A stretch of 64,000 nt of DNA from Chitinophaga sp. CF418 (GTDB lineage: Bacteria; Bacteroidota; Bacteroidia; Chitinophagales; Chitinophagaceae), in the NCBI RefSeq assembly GCF_900142925.1, contig NZ_FRCN01000002.1, positions 248,001 to 312,000 on the forward strand, read 5' to 3'. Positions within the stretch are counted from its first letter, which is position 1. Each line of letters begins with the position of its first letter. Position numbers and translations under genes: made by a program. A model generated the notes under the pieces. That model saw nothing but the letters and a program-made list of their open reading frames with translations, was not told where the DNA came from and did no database searches. Shown here piece after piece: positions 36,401 through 45,409 of the stretch.

Positions 36401-38085
36401 TGTACTCCTGATATATCCGGACGCACAGATGCGAGTTGTACAAAGAACGACAGGTCCATACTATATTTCCTGGTGAGCGGCATTGCTAATCCTACCTGAC
36501 CGGCGATAACAGCACTTTCATGTTGCAAGGAAATAGTTGTACTTTCTGCTTTCTGTAATATGGGTATTAATTTATCCTGGCCGGCAGGAGTTAATACCGT
36601 TAACTCACTCCCCCAGAACAACAATGCCGAAGGTATACCTGTTTCTGCAAGTCTGTTCTCTACCCTTGCGGCCATCGCTTCTGCACGTTGCATGCGCAAT
36701 GCATTCCATGCATCAATATCGGGTATAGCTATGCGGGGTAATGCTATTGTTGCAAACTGTTCTTTGAGTTTTAACAAATAACCCATCAACTGATGAGGAG
36801 TAATACCACTTTCTCCGACAGGTGTATTTACAGCAGTGCTGTAATCATTCAACTCTTTCCTGTAATCGTCAAGTAATGTTACTTCCTGCTGCAGTTGAAG
36901 AATAGCTGGCTTGCCCAGTTCCAATGTTCTTCTTAATTCCTGATGCAGTTCTTTCTTGTTTGCTTTGTGACTATGCAGTTCAAGACATGCCTCTCCCAAT
37001 TGAATACTATCAAGCCTACGTTTCACTACTTCCAGCGCAGCCATCTTCTCAGCAACAAACAACACCTTCTTTCCTTCACCAACTGCATTGGCAATGAGGT
37101 TAGTAATAGTTTGAGATTTACCTGTACCGGGAGGTCCTTGTATCACAAGATTACGTCCTTCCTGCACAGCCAGCATCGCCAAAAGTTGAGAGCCATCTGC
37201 ATCAACTACCTGATGTAATTCATCGGCGGTTGTTTCTGTATCAATAAATACATTATCGGAAAGATTTGGTGCATTCTCTTTGAACCCATCTCCGAAAAGA
37301 CTCTGCAGAATAGGATGATCAGCAGGTTGCTCATCGGCAGGCCATCCAGCACTATCAAGATCATGGTAGAGCATTAATTTACCAAAGGAGAAAAACCCAA
37401 GTTCTACAGCATCAGTAATAACCTCCCAATCCTGCATACCGTTGATAGTTGCTGAGATCTGCTCTATATAATCAGCGACAGCTATTTCATCTGCCTCCGG
37501 CATATCGGGAAGTGCAATACCAAATTCTGCTTTTATCTTAGTCTGCAAGCTAAGGTTCATCTCCACCTCACTACCGGTATAGCGTAAACGAAATTTCTCC
37601 CTTGCACTGGATCGCTCTAGAGAAACAGGTATTAATATTAATGGCGCCTGCCGCAACTCTTTACCATTATCTTTTTCATACCACTTCAACATACCTAATG
37701 TCAGGAACAGAATATTTACACCCTGTTCTTCCAGGCTGGTACGTGCAGCATAATAGGTATTTAATAACCTGTTCTGTAATGCAACCGCTGTTTCAGTTGT
37801 CTGCAAGCGTGTATCATATACTATTTCCTCCGGTTCCTGCAGTGGCAGTGGAGGTTCAGCAACATCGCCTTCTTTTTCTTTCTTTTCTTTTTGATCAGTT
37901 TTAGGGAGAAAGGTCATTGCCTTTCCCTGCTTCACCAATACCTCGTATATATTGGCAACGCTTTCCTGTTCAATATGCACTCCACGACTAAGGGGTAAAC
38001 GGTAATTCAACAAGGGGTTACGTAGTCCCAGATCCAGTAGCTCCCGGCGTGAGGCCTCAAGTTTGATAAGGATTGATTCCTTCAT
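33418..38085 (-). CDS. DUF4011-SF1 helicase with Vsr/MTES_1575-type nuclease and DUF3320
   Basis: 1555 residues. An N-terminal DUF4011-like segment (KLEASRRELLDLGLRNPLLNYRLP, residues about 8-200) precedes a Upf1-like SF1 helicase. Walker A is QGPPGTGKSQT (about 315), Walker B FDEASQ (about 947), GDSKQLPP (about 973), ERDVIFISIGYGR (about 1150) and TRAKQR (about 1188). A very-short-patch-repair-like nuclease domain follows (MCDGAAYHTARSAKDRDRLRQQVLENMGW, about 1290-1330), then a DUF3320 segment (about 1400-1450) and a helical end. This architecture recurs in anti-phage helicase-nucleases (the group called hhe in earlier screens, from memory). It faces the MoxR operon end to end. Confidence 0.87.
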   Translation of the reverse strand: MKESILIKLEASRRELLDLGLRNPLLNYRLPLSRGVHIEQESVANIYEVLVKQGKAMTFLPKTDQKEKKEKEGDVAEPPLPLQEPEEIVYDTRLQTTETAVALQNRLLNTYYAARTSLEEQGVNILFLTLGMLKWYEKDNGKELRQAPLILIPVSLERSSAREKFRLRYTGSEVEMNLSLQTKIKAEFGIALPDMPEADEIAVADYIEQISATINGMQDWEVITDAVELGFFSFGKLMLYHDLDSAGWPADEQPADHPILQSLFGDGFKENAPNLSDNVFIDTETTADELHQVVDADGSQLLAMLAVQEGRNLVIQGPPGTGKSQTITNLIANAVGEGKKVLFVAEKMAALEVVKRRLDSIQLGEACLELHSHKANKKELHQELRRTLELGKPAILQLQQEVTLLDDYRKELNDYSTAVNTPVGESGITPHQLMGYLLKLKEQFATIALPRIAIPDIDAWNALRMQRAEAMAARVENRLAETGIPSALLFWGSELTVLTPAGQDKLIPILQKAESTTISLQHESAVIAGQVGLAMPLTRKYSMDLSFFVQLASVRPDISGVQLKHPAWLQQKEDIKELIETGKRLRQIHQVYDAVLIPEAWDQQVLEMRQNLLAYGDKWYKFLNGDYNKTNRQLAALCKAGAPDDLQGKLSCIDAILEARRLSKLLQEHETFAKELFAQRWQKGLTNWELLESIANYLTEVHKQIGYGTCSSVILDYLEKNEPVEIAKRYYDTLLTHLSQQGAAIDAVVTAFALNDKKRFLDITPLLQRPYEDQILLMQSWINGLPEIHHTISWNNLVETATAEGFQILTDAVAYWPESVTALKGALQKTWYEYLWEKALIAHASLRKFERSSHEAAIKQFVKLDTLNLQYNRARAALKHWDGVPPLEAGGQVNVLRTEFNKKARHMPIRKLMQAAGLAIQAIKPVFMMSPLSIANFLPPGSLQFDLVIFDEASQVRPVDALGALLRGKQLVVVGDSKQLPPSTFFDSLMKEVDDEENVTADMPSILGMCDAQGAPQRMLRWHYRSRHESLISMSNHEFYEDKLVIFPSPGAEHKMGLVYHHLKDATYDRGKTRTNQREADAITEAVIEHAKNHPEMSLGVVAFSSAQMQAIQQSLEAARKKMPEVEMFFKAHPHEPFFVKNLENVQGDERDVIFISIGYGRTPEGTVNLSFGPLNNEGGEKRLNVLITRAKQRCEVFTNLTSDDIDLNKTESEGVRALKNFLYFAQHGSMQSGYTDGMPVNIPFEILVAEHLTAAGYNVKKQIGSKGFYIDLAVVDPEHPGKYILGIMCDGAAYHTARSAKDRDRLRQQVLENMGWNIYNVWSTDWFRHPARELKRLITAIENIRGGQRDNQDMNDVPEDDYTMIREDEEEGSDVPLYEMAVLPEEIAAKDLHQHPADKLRSWLEMVVRVESPVHVEEVTRRILDAADVSRVGNRIRDVLKQAIADAVGNDSVVVKDEFLWDSTMETPLVRSRANLPAVSRRMTYIAPEELQVVIEKVVGDAIAITMFAAISIIAKTLGFARVTEDLKVDLQEAIEKALTDGIIYQDDEWLKVK

Positions 38086-38203
38086 GTACAGTTCGTTGTA
38101 AGAACAAAAAAAATGATAATTTATGTTAAGAACGATTGATGGGGATAATTTATTCTAATAATATTACCATTACCTTTATTCTTAATTATTTAGAAGCAAC
38201 TGC

Positions 38204-39682
38204 GTGTATCAGATATTATATTTCCTCTGGGGCACAGACTGGCATATAGCATTGAAAATCACCGGTTATGTGCTCATTTCACTCTCCTTTATCGGAATAG
38301 TGGGCACTATTTTGCTGGAAAACCGTAATCCAGTCAAAGCGATGGCCTATATCATGCTGTTGATCTTCCTACCCATACTGGGATTAGTAGTATATTATTA
38401 CCTCGGTAGGGATCTCCGTAAAAAACGCCGTTTTACCCTCAAAGGCAGTAAAGACGAAACATTGATGTTGCGTTTTTGGGAGTCTCAAAGGAAAGAGATA
38501 GAACATCTGCAGATACAGCTCAGGCACCTGGTAGCAAGCAAGCAGGAAATATCTGCCATGTTACTGAACACCCGACACTCCGTACTTTCCCGCGACAATC
38601 GCGTGCAACTCCTGCTGAACGGTGAAGAAAAATTCCCGGCAGTTATGGAAGCATTAAGAGCAGCAAAACATCATATACATATTGAGTACTACATTTTTGC
38701 TGCAGATGATGTAGGGAATGAAGTTGCAAATATTCTTGTTGAGAAATTAAAAGAGGGAGTAGAAGTCAGATTTATATATGACGACCTCGGAAGCGATGAC
38801 ATCGGAGACATTCCTGATCTGCTGGAAGAACATGGCGCAGAAGTTTTTTCTTTCTCACCGGTACTGATCAATTTTTATCTCAACGCCAACTACCGTAATC
38901 ACAGAAAGATCATCATCATAGATGGAGAAGTAGGATTTACAGGAGGTATCAATATGGATGCCCGTTATCTTAACAACGAAAAAAATCCGGTATTCTGGAG
39001 AGACACTCATCTAAAACTGGAAGGAGATGCTGTCAATTTATTACAACTGCAATTCATGATGAGTTATCGTTATTGCAGCAAAAAAACTTTCCCTTTCGGT
39101 CCTCCCTACTTCCGCCGTTCCGATCTTCGTGAGAATTGTTTTGTGGATATTGTTGCCAGCGGACCTGATTCAGAATTTCCCATGGCAATGCAGACTATTC
39201 TGATGGCGATCAATCTGGCAAAACGTTCCATCCGCATCAGTAATCCGTACTTCATTCCCAATGAACAAATATTAACTGCTTTGCAGATGGCTGCACTCGC
39301 CGGCAAAACTGTACAACTGATATTACCTTTCAGAGGAGATTCTTTTTTTGTTCAACATGCAGCACAGTCTTACATCAAGTCTATGCTTGATACCGGAGTA
39401 AAAGTTTATTTCTATCAAAAGGGTTTTATACATGCCAAGTCAATTGCAATAGATGATAATCTTGCCATTGTTGGTTCTGTTAATCTGGATTACCGGAGTT
39501 TCTATCTGAATAGTGAAATTGCAGTAGTTGTTTATGACAAACAATTTTTGCACAAGTTAAATTCAGCCTTTGAACAGGACCTACAGGATTCTGTTCACAT
39601 CGAACGACGTCTATGGAAAAACCGTTCCATTTGGGAAAGGTTCATTGATGCTTTATGCAGACTGCTAACTCCATTATTATAA
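38204..39682 (+). CDS. cls: Cardiolipin synthase
   Basis: 492 residues from GTG 38204; no ATG lies between the upstream stop (38183) and the first membrane helix. Two N-terminal helices (about 12-30 and 42-65) anchor it in the inner membrane. Two phospholipase-D HKD motifs follow: HRKIIIIDGEVGFTGGIN (about 230) and HAKSIAIDDNLAIVGSVNLDYRS (about 410). It joins two phosphatidylglycerols to cardiolipin. A partial -7-like TACCTTTA lies at 38171-38178. It is convergent with the small acidic gene, with 7 bp between stops. Confidence 0.95.
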   Translation: MYQILYFLWGTDWHIALKITGYVLISLSFIGIVGTILLENRNPVKAMAYIMLLIFLPILGLVVYYYLGRDLRKKRRFTLKGSKDETLMLRFWESQRKEIEHLQIQLRHLVASKQEISAMLLNTRHSVLSRDNRVQLLLNGEEKFPAVMEALRAAKHHIHIEYYIFAADDVGNEVANILVEKLKEGVEVRFIYDDLGSDDIGDIPDLLEEHGAEVFSFSPVLINFYLNANYRNHRKIIIIDGEVGFTGGINMDARYLNNEKNPVFWRDTHLKLEGDAVNLLQLQFMMSYRYCSKKTFPFGPPYFRRSDLRENCFVDIVASGPDSEFPMAMQTILMAINLAKRSIRISNPYFIPNEQILTALQMAALAGKTVQLILPFRGDSFFVQHAAQSYIKSMLDTGVKVYFYQKGFIHAKSIAIDDNLAIVGSVNLDYRSFYLNSEIAVVVYDKQFLHKLNSAFEQDLQDSVHIERRLWKNRSIWERFIDALCRLLTPLL

Positions 39683-39689
39683 TATGTCG

Positions 39690-40046
39690 TCATGGCTCGT
39701 TGTTGCCTTCTTCCAAATCTTCATGCCTATCTCCACCTAAACTATAGTAATTATTTTCTTCATCCTCTTCTCCTATCCGTTCATTCTCATCATCAAGATC
39801 TGCTCCCGGAACATCAAGCCCTTCCTCACCCTCTTCCTGCTCAGCCGGATTACCGGATGACTCTCTCGCCAGTTCATTATTGATACGGGAGGACCTGGTT
39901 ACTTTTTCCACATCAAGATCTTCCTGTTCACCCCTGTAAGTGATATCTTCATTTGACGGATAGGCAGGATAACCCGGAAATTTTTCGTCTTCTTTTAATT
40001 CGGACTTTTTATCTGTCGGTTTTGCCACTTTCTTTTTCATAGTCAT
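39690..40046 (-). CDS. Acidic low-complexity protein, unknown
   Basis: 118 residues. A basic start (MTMKKKVAKPTDKKSELK) is followed by FPGYPAYPSNEDITYRGEQEDLDVEKVTRS, a motif I have seen in short proteins of this phylum, and then a strongly Glu/Asp-rich tail. It has no signal peptide or membrane segment and is probably disordered. ATG 40046 and ATG 40040 are both possible. It lies 63 bp downstream of the lactonase gene on the same strand. Function unknown. Confidence 0.7.
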   Translation of the reverse strand: MTMKKKVAKPTDKKSELKEDEKFPGYPAYPSNEDITYRGEQEDLDVEKVTRSSRINNELARESSGNPAEQEEGEEGLDVPGADLDDENERIGEEDEENNYYSLGGDRHEDLEEGNNEP

Positions 40047-40109
40047 TCTTTTTAAGTTCTTCCGAAAAAGTTATGCCAATCAGACACACAGTAAAGTAGC
40101 CCATTCTTA

Positions 40110-41240
40110 TTAGTTACTGCCGATCATTTTTAAACATACCGGCTTAGGAACTTTAATTTCCTGCCCGGTAGCTTTTAATAAGCCGGTCGTTTTATTTCTT
40201 TTAAACACTACTACATTATCGGTATTCTGATTTGCTACTAATAAAAAGTTACCATCTGGCTCGATCATAAAATTGCGCGGTGCCTTTCCACCTGTTGCCT
40301 GTTCCCCTTTTTTTACCAACTGTCCATTTTTACGATCTATACTATAGATAACAATGTTGTTCAACTTATCTCTGTTGGAGGCGTACAAAAATTTCCCATC
40401 CGGAGAAATGTGAATGTCTGCACCCGACACAGGTCCCTTGTAGGTTGCAGGTAAAGTTGATATAGTCTGGAAAGGAATCAGTTTCTCTCTTACATAATTA
40501 AAGCCCGTCACTTTTCCGTCCAGTTCATGAATGACATATGCCCATTTTCCGTTGGGATGAAAAGTAATATGTCTCGGACCAGATCCGGGAGGTACTAAAG
40601 CGTATCCGGTATCTGCCGGTATCAGTGGTAACACATCTCCCTGTCTGTAAGAGTAAATGACAACCTGGTCAATACCCAGATCAGACACATACAATGATTT
40701 ATGGTCCGGACCAAATACGGTACAATGCACATGTGGTTTTTCCTGTCTCTCCTTGTTTGGCCCTCTACCTGTATGTTCGATGGTCTGTACCGGTGCATCA
40801 ATTTTTCCATCAGCACGAACAGGTAATACGGATAAACTTCCTCCACTATAATTTCCCACAATTACATATTTGCCATCCTCGTCGGTAGTGATGTAACAAG
40901 GTGCGGCTCCACCTGAAGCTTGCTTATTCAGAAAAGTCAGTTCACCACTGGTTGTATCCCATTCGAAAGCGCTTACTCCTCCTTCATTATTTTCATTTAC
41001 TGAATACACATGTTTTTGATCAGGTGCAATAACCAGGTAAGATGGGTTATCTACATTTTTGGTAGTGCTCACATAACGTAACGCTCCTGTACTGGTATTA
41101 AATGCATAAACATTAATTCCCTCTTCCGCACTTTTTGTATAGGTACCGATCAGCAAATATTTTTCCTTCGTTGTATCAGTTTGTGCTGGTAGCATTGTCG
41201 AGGATAATAAAAGGGTGCAGGTGAGTAAGGTATTGAGCAT
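40110..41240 (-). CDS. Secreted lactonase-family beta-propeller (6-phosphogluconolactonase-like)
   Basis: 376 residues with a signal peptide (MLNTLLTCTLLLSSTMLPAQT) and then a seven-bladed propeller of the YbhE/lactonase family. Signatures are LLIGTYTKSAEEGI, NPSYLVIAPDQKHVYSVNE, HVHCTVFGPDHKSLYVSDLG, GSGPRHITFHPNGKWAYVIHEL and the C-terminal APRNFMIEPDGNFLLVANQ. Exported Bacteroidota members probably hydrolyse sugar lactones outside the cytoplasm, unlike the cytosolic pentose-phosphate enzyme; this is inference. It stands alone apart from the small acidic gene downstream. Confidence 0.88.
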   Translation of the reverse strand: MLNTLLTCTLLLSSTMLPAQTDTTKEKYLLIGTYTKSAEEGINVYAFNTSTGALRYVSTTKNVDNPSYLVIAPDQKHVYSVNENNEGGVSAFEWDTTSGELTFLNKQASGGAAPCYITTDEDGKYVIVGNYSGGSLSVLPVRADGKIDAPVQTIEHTGRGPNKERQEKPHVHCTVFGPDHKSLYVSDLGIDQVVIYSYRQGDVLPLIPADTGYALVPPGSGPRHITFHPNGKWAYVIHELDGKVTGFNYVREKLIPFQTISTLPATYKGPVSGADIHISPDGKFLYASNRDKLNNIVIYSIDRKNGQLVKKGEQATGGKAPRNFMIEPDGNFLLVANQNTDNVVVFKRNKTTGLLKATGQEIKVPKPVCLKMIGSN

Positions 41241-41448
41241 ATATTGGGACTTTTTTGGTTAGACAAATTACTAAATATGATATAAAGTAGAAAAAAGCAT
41301 TTTAAAGCCCTTTTTCTTTAACACACCCCATTTTGAGCCAATCATATTACCCATTAAGAGATCGTCGAAATTTAAGGAGATAATGAGGTCGCTCTTAAAG
41401 TAGTTAATTAATTGATAATCAATAATTTAACGCTTTTCGAATAAAAAG

Positions 41449-41472
41449 CCCAGTCCGAAGAAACGGACCGGG
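41449..41472 (-). terminator. Orphan minus-strand terminator
   Basis: Hairpin CCCAGTCCG / CGGACCGGG (one mismatch, loop AAGAAA) with an AAAAAG left flank that becomes a T-tract on the minus strand. No gene lies upstream on that strand before the mnmG terminator at 41814. Confidence 0.6.
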
Positions 41473-41810
41473 TACTATATACTTCTAATTTAACCTTAAC
41501 TTTAATCGTTATTCATTATGTTGAATGAATGAATATAATTGGAACGATGTTACATTACATTGAATTGCAATGTCACATTTATCCATATAGTTAGATCGAG
41601 AAATAGTTGTTGGTAAATTTTCCAGGAAATCCGGTGGTGAATAAATTCATAGCTCAAACTAAATGCTCATCAGTGGAACTGGCTATAAATAAATTTCAAC
41701 CTGCTTCGTTAGAAATTCTTCGTGGATGAAAATTGTTTCAGTCGAGTCATAGGTTCAGTCTCTTTCATCTTTTCAGGGTCCTCAGATTTTGGTCGACAAA
41801 CGAATATAGA
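41473..41810 (-). ncRNA. Possible short minus-strand transcript or peptide locus
   Basis: The 340 bp between the mnmG terminator and the orphan terminator encode no gene of normal length. Two 19-codon frames lie on the minus strand (41709-41768, starting MKETEPMTRLK; 41591-41650, starting MNLFTTGFPGK). An inverted repeat ACATTGAATTGCAATGT lies at about 41557-41573. An RNA or micropeptide ending at 41449 would explain the terminator, but no promoter match was found. The rest of 41241-41448 shows nothing. Confidence 0.25.
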
Positions 41811-41813
41811 CAA

Positions 41814-41848
41814 AAAAAATACATGCCCATAGAAAGCATGTATTTTTT
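41814..41848. terminator. mnmG terminator
   Basis: A 13-bp stem AAAAAATACATGC / GCATGTATTTTTT with a 9-nt loop, 24 bp after the mnmG stop on the minus strand. Confidence 0.88.
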
Positions 41849-41872
41849 ATTTTCAATTCAATAACTTTTTTT

Positions 41873-43741
41873 TTACCTACCCATATACACCATCAGGATT
41901 TGAACATCACTTGGATTCACTCCACTGATCCTGCTTGCCTGGCCTAATGTACGCGGACGAATTTTATTAAATTTCTGTCTTGCCTCTGTACTTAGTGAAA
42001 CGAGTTTTGAATAATCGAAACTATCAGGAATAATCAGGTCTTCCATCTGGCTCATTCTTTTTACCAGATCAATTTCTTTTTCGATGTAGACTTCATACTT
42101 GATCTGTATCTCTGCCTGCTCCAAAGTTTCGTCACTAAATTCTGCAAGTGCTTTTCCGATTTTCGCTACGCTATTCTTCATAGAAAAAATATCCAGAGAA
42201 GGTCTTAACAAAATCTGATAGGCACGCATCCTTTGAGGAAGTGGTGAAGAATTCTTTTCTGCCAGCAGGTGATTTATTTCTTCCGGATCAATCGGTAATT
42301 CCTTCAGGATACTTTTTATCTTCTCCACCCCTTCTTTCTTCAATGTCACTTTATCCAATCTGTTCTGTCCGGCCAAACCCATTTCAAAACTTTTTTCAGT
42401 CAGACGGAGGTCTGCATTATCCTGTCTTAGCAAAGTTCTGAATTCAGCTCTCGAAGTAAACATACGATAAGGTTCATCGGTACCTTTATTAATCAGGTCG
42501 TCAATCAACACTCCTATGTATGCTTCACTTCTCTTCAACACAAATGGCGCCTGACCACTTGCTTTCAGATGAGCATTGATACCTGCCATCAATCCCTGAC
42601 AAGCTGCCTCTTCATAACCAGTCGTTCCATTGATTTGTCCAGCAAAAAACAAATTCTGGATTTGTTTAGTTTCCAGCGAGAATTGCAACTGGGTTGGTGG
42701 AAAGTAATCATACTCTATCGCATACCCTGGACGGAACATTTTAACATTCTCAAATCCGGGTACCAACTGCAGTGCTTTATATTGTACGTCTTCAGGAAGT
42801 GATGTTGAAAAACCGTTGACATAAATTTCCACAGTATTCCAACCTTCCGGTTCTACGAACAGTTGGTGCCTGTCTCTTTCTGCAAACCGGTTGATCTTAT
42901 CTTCAATACTTGGACAGTATCTCGGACCTACTCCCTGAATCCTTCCCTGAAACATAGGTGATCTGTCAAAACCAGTCTTCAGCATTTCGTGTACTTTATC
43001 ACTGGTATAAGTGATATGGCAACTTCTTTGTTGTTCCGGTTTGATCTTTTCGACATCTAAAAAAGAAAAACCAGTGATCACTTCATCACCCGGCTGCTCT
43101 TCCATTTTTGAATAGTCCAGACTCCTTGAGTCAATTCTTGGAGGCGTTCCTGTTTTCAAACGGTCACTTTCGAAGCCAAGAGAAACAAGTTGTTCGGTAA
43201 TTCCAGTCGCCGCTTTTTCTGCTACCCTTCCTCCACCGAATTGTTTATCTCCAATATGCATCACTCCGTTCAGGAAAGTACCATTGGTTAATACTACTGA
43301 CTTCGCTTTTATTTCATGACCGAGTCCGGTTACCACACCATAACAAATACCATCTTTCACTAAAAGTCCCTTTACCATATCCTGGTAAAAGTCTACGTTG
43401 GGAGTTTGCTCCAATGCTTCTCTCCATTTTGCAGCAAACAGCATACGGTCATTCTGGGTACGAGGACTCCACATAGCTGGTCCCTTTGAACGGTTCAGCA
43501 TGCGGAACTGTATCATTGACTGATCTGTAACTATACCAGAGTATCCACCCAGGGCATCAATCTCTCTTACTATCTGACCTTTGGCGATGCCCCCCATTGC
43601 AGGGTTGCAACTCATCTGAGCTATAGTTTGCATATTCATGGTTACCAGCAATACCTTGGACCCCATATTTGCAGCAGCTGCCGCCGCCTCGCAACCGGCA
43701 TGTCCGGCGCCTACCACAATAACATCGTAAGATGGAAACAT
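41873..43741 (-). CDS. mnmG: tRNA uridine-5-carboxymethylaminomethyl modification enzyme MnmG (GidA)
   Basis: 622 residues from ATG 43741; the TTG at 43765 overlaps a promoter element. The FAD-binding start is YDVIVVGAGHAGCEAA. Other landmarks are CNPAMGGIAKGQ, the NGTFLNGVMHIG motif, RPGYAIEYDYFPPTQL, GTTGYEEAA and MFTSRAEFRTLLRQDNAD. With MnmE it makes the cmnm5 group on U34 of several tRNAs. In many bacteria it lies near the chromosomal origin, and here it is beside a parS site. It stands as a single gene with its own promoter and terminator. Confidence 0.97.
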   Translation of the reverse strand: MFPSYDVIVVGAGHAGCEAAAAAANMGSKVLLVTMNMQTIAQMSCNPAMGGIAKGQIVREIDALGGYSGIVTDQSMIQFRMLNRSKGPAMWSPRTQNDRMLFAAKWREALEQTPNVDFYQDMVKGLLVKDGICYGVVTGLGHEIKAKSVVLTNGTFLNGVMHIGDKQFGGGRVAEKAATGITEQLVSLGFESDRLKTGTPPRIDSRSLDYSKMEEQPGDEVITGFSFLDVEKIKPEQQRSCHITYTSDKVHEMLKTGFDRSPMFQGRIQGVGPRYCPSIEDKINRFAERDRHQLFVEPEGWNTVEIYVNGFSTSLPEDVQYKALQLVPGFENVKMFRPGYAIEYDYFPPTQLQFSLETKQIQNLFFAGQINGTTGYEEAACQGLMAGINAHLKASGQAPFVLKRSEAYIGVLIDDLINKGTDEPYRMFTSRAEFRTLLRQDNADLRLTEKSFEMGLAGQNRLDKVTLKKEGVEKIKSILKELPIDPEEINHLLAEKNSSPLPQRMRAYQILLRPSLDIFSMKNSVAKIGKALAEFSDETLEQAEIQIKYEVYIEKEIDLVKRMSQMEDLIIPDSFDYSKLVSLSTEARQKFNKIRPRTLGQASRISGVNPSDVQILMVYMGR

Positions 43742-43762
43742 AATTTTGTTTAAATAGAAATG

Positions 43763-43770
43763 CAAAAGTA
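43763..43770 (-). promoter_or_regulatory. mnmG -7 element (TACTTTTG)
   Basis: A minus-strand TANNTTTG match 22 bp upstream of the mnmG ATG. The expected -33 region would fall at the edge of the parS palindrome at 43792, so ParB binding could affect mnmG transcription (inference). Confidence 0.55.
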
Positions 43771-43791
43771 CATAGAAGGAAGGATATATAA

Positions 43792-43807
43792 TGTTCCACG
43801 TGGAACA
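43792..43807. other. parS: parS site (ParB-binding palindrome)
   Basis: TGTTCCACGTGGAACA, a perfect 16-bp palindrome of the form known for chromosomal parS (TGTTTCACGTGAAACA and the Pseudomonas-type TTCCACGTGGAA variant). It lies 51 bp upstream of mnmG. A half site TGTTCCA follows at 43818-43824. Confidence 0.88.
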
Positions 43808-44784
43808 TCTTTAAGAATGTTCCATAATGAGCCGGTCTTCCAAATATAAAGAAGAAATTGGTCAACCCAATCCACTCTTTTGAAAAGAGATATACCAGAA
43901 TAATCCACCTAGTTCGCCAATATATCTAATGAAAGGAAGATCCTCTTTATATGATATTCGGTACCCCTTTAGTTATTTCTTATCAATTCTCCAGGCTGCT
44001 CCAATTAATCTTCCTTTATACGCACAAGAAGAATCATACTATTTTCTCTCTTGCTGAACTTCTTCGGTCCAGGGAACGAGTCGTATAGTCAGCATCGATT
44101 ACACTTTCTATCCACCCAATTGTACTATCTCCGTCCCCATCAGCATTTACTCATCATGATATATCTTAAAATTCTACCCGTATCAATACCGCTCCATCCC
44201 AGAATCGTATCCTACATTTATAAGGCGGACACATCCAACATTTAATAATAAACAGTGTAGGTAGCACCATCAGGGAATATATCTCTTGGTTTGCCATTTC
44301 TAACCCAAAGGGCATCGCAGGGTTGCCGAACTTTGAATCCTAATTAATACACTATAAGTCAAGCAAGCCGTTCTTTATTTTCACTCTTATGGCGCAACAG
44401 TCGCAGTGTAACAAACAGTAGTAATCTCATCTCAGATAAAGCCACCTCAACCACATAACTACTGATCAACTAACACTGTTACTTCCATCCGATATGGGAG
44501 ATCCCCCGGGGACATGTAGTGAATATACTTTCATACATGAAGCCTATCTGAAGCATATAACAATCATCCATTTCTAAAGAATACACGTCCCCCCTGCTAA
44601 TCATCAGGCCCCTGATACATATATCAGCCTAAGCTGTACAGCCTATCAAAGACATACATTAATTTGTATTTGAGCAGGTATAACCTATTTATCTACTATA
44701 AAGGCCATTCATTTATAAATCTATACATAATACAGTATTTACATCGTCTCAGCAAAGCTTCTACCATAGTGCGTTCCCTGAGAT

Positions 44785-44873
44785 AACCCATATATAACCC
44801 ATATATAACCCATATTTAAGCCATATATAACCCATATTTAAAAGATATGGGTTATATATGGCTTATATATGGA
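44785..44873. repeat. 11-bp-period array with inverted halves and 21-bp hairpin
   Basis: Five direct units of ACCCATATATA type have their CCC/GCC core at 44787, 44798, 44809, 44820 and 44831, exactly 11 bp apart. Three inverted units follow with GGG/GGC/GGA at 44849, 44860 and 44871. The centre forms a perfect 21-bp stem (44817-44837 with 44845-44865) closed by the 7-nt loop TTAAAAG. Confidence 0.85.
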
Positions 44874-45380
44874 TAGACTATAGTTTACAGATGAGTTATA
44901 GTAAAGAAAGCTCCGTTAATTACGCCTGGTTCAGAGGTATAATGAACCATATTCAGTTTAACATTTGATGGATTAATCCAGAGGTTACTGTAACACAGAC
45001 CTGGAGAACCCTTATTATGGAATGTCCGAGAGTAGTAGAAGCTATCAAAGAGGAAGGACCTAAACGCTTAGACTTACCTATCTGGGAAGGTTCGGGATTA
45101 TATACCTACAGCCTGGCATGGTGGAATTCATACCCGATACAACATGACTACCCTCTCAATAGCGCTGCTATATCAAAGGATGATCCATTGCTCTTTGCTA
45201 ATTGTGATTGAAAACATGTATTCTCAATTCTCCGGTTTGAACCAGGCTACAAACATGAGGCTCCCATATGATTGCGTATTAGGTAAATGAGATCATGGCA
45301 GGCTAGTTAGGAACTCGGAAAAGCTATCATGGTCTGCTTGCCGATAGAAGCAGCAGGCTTGGGAGGCCATACAAAAACAA

Positions 45381-45409
45381 AACCCCGGGATGTATCTAAT
45401 CCCGGGGTT
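45381..45409 (-). terminator. ybeY terminator
   Basis: A perfect 11-bp stem AACCCCGGGAT / ATCCCGGGGTT with a 7-nt loop and an A-rich left flank (T-tract on the minus strand). The parS site lies between it and the ybeY stop codon. Confidence 0.85.

Noticed and set aside
45017..45211. 64-codon frame in the mnmG-ybeY gap
   Set aside because: No recognised domain, promoter or conserved start; it lies in a gene-free, biased stretch and may be chance.
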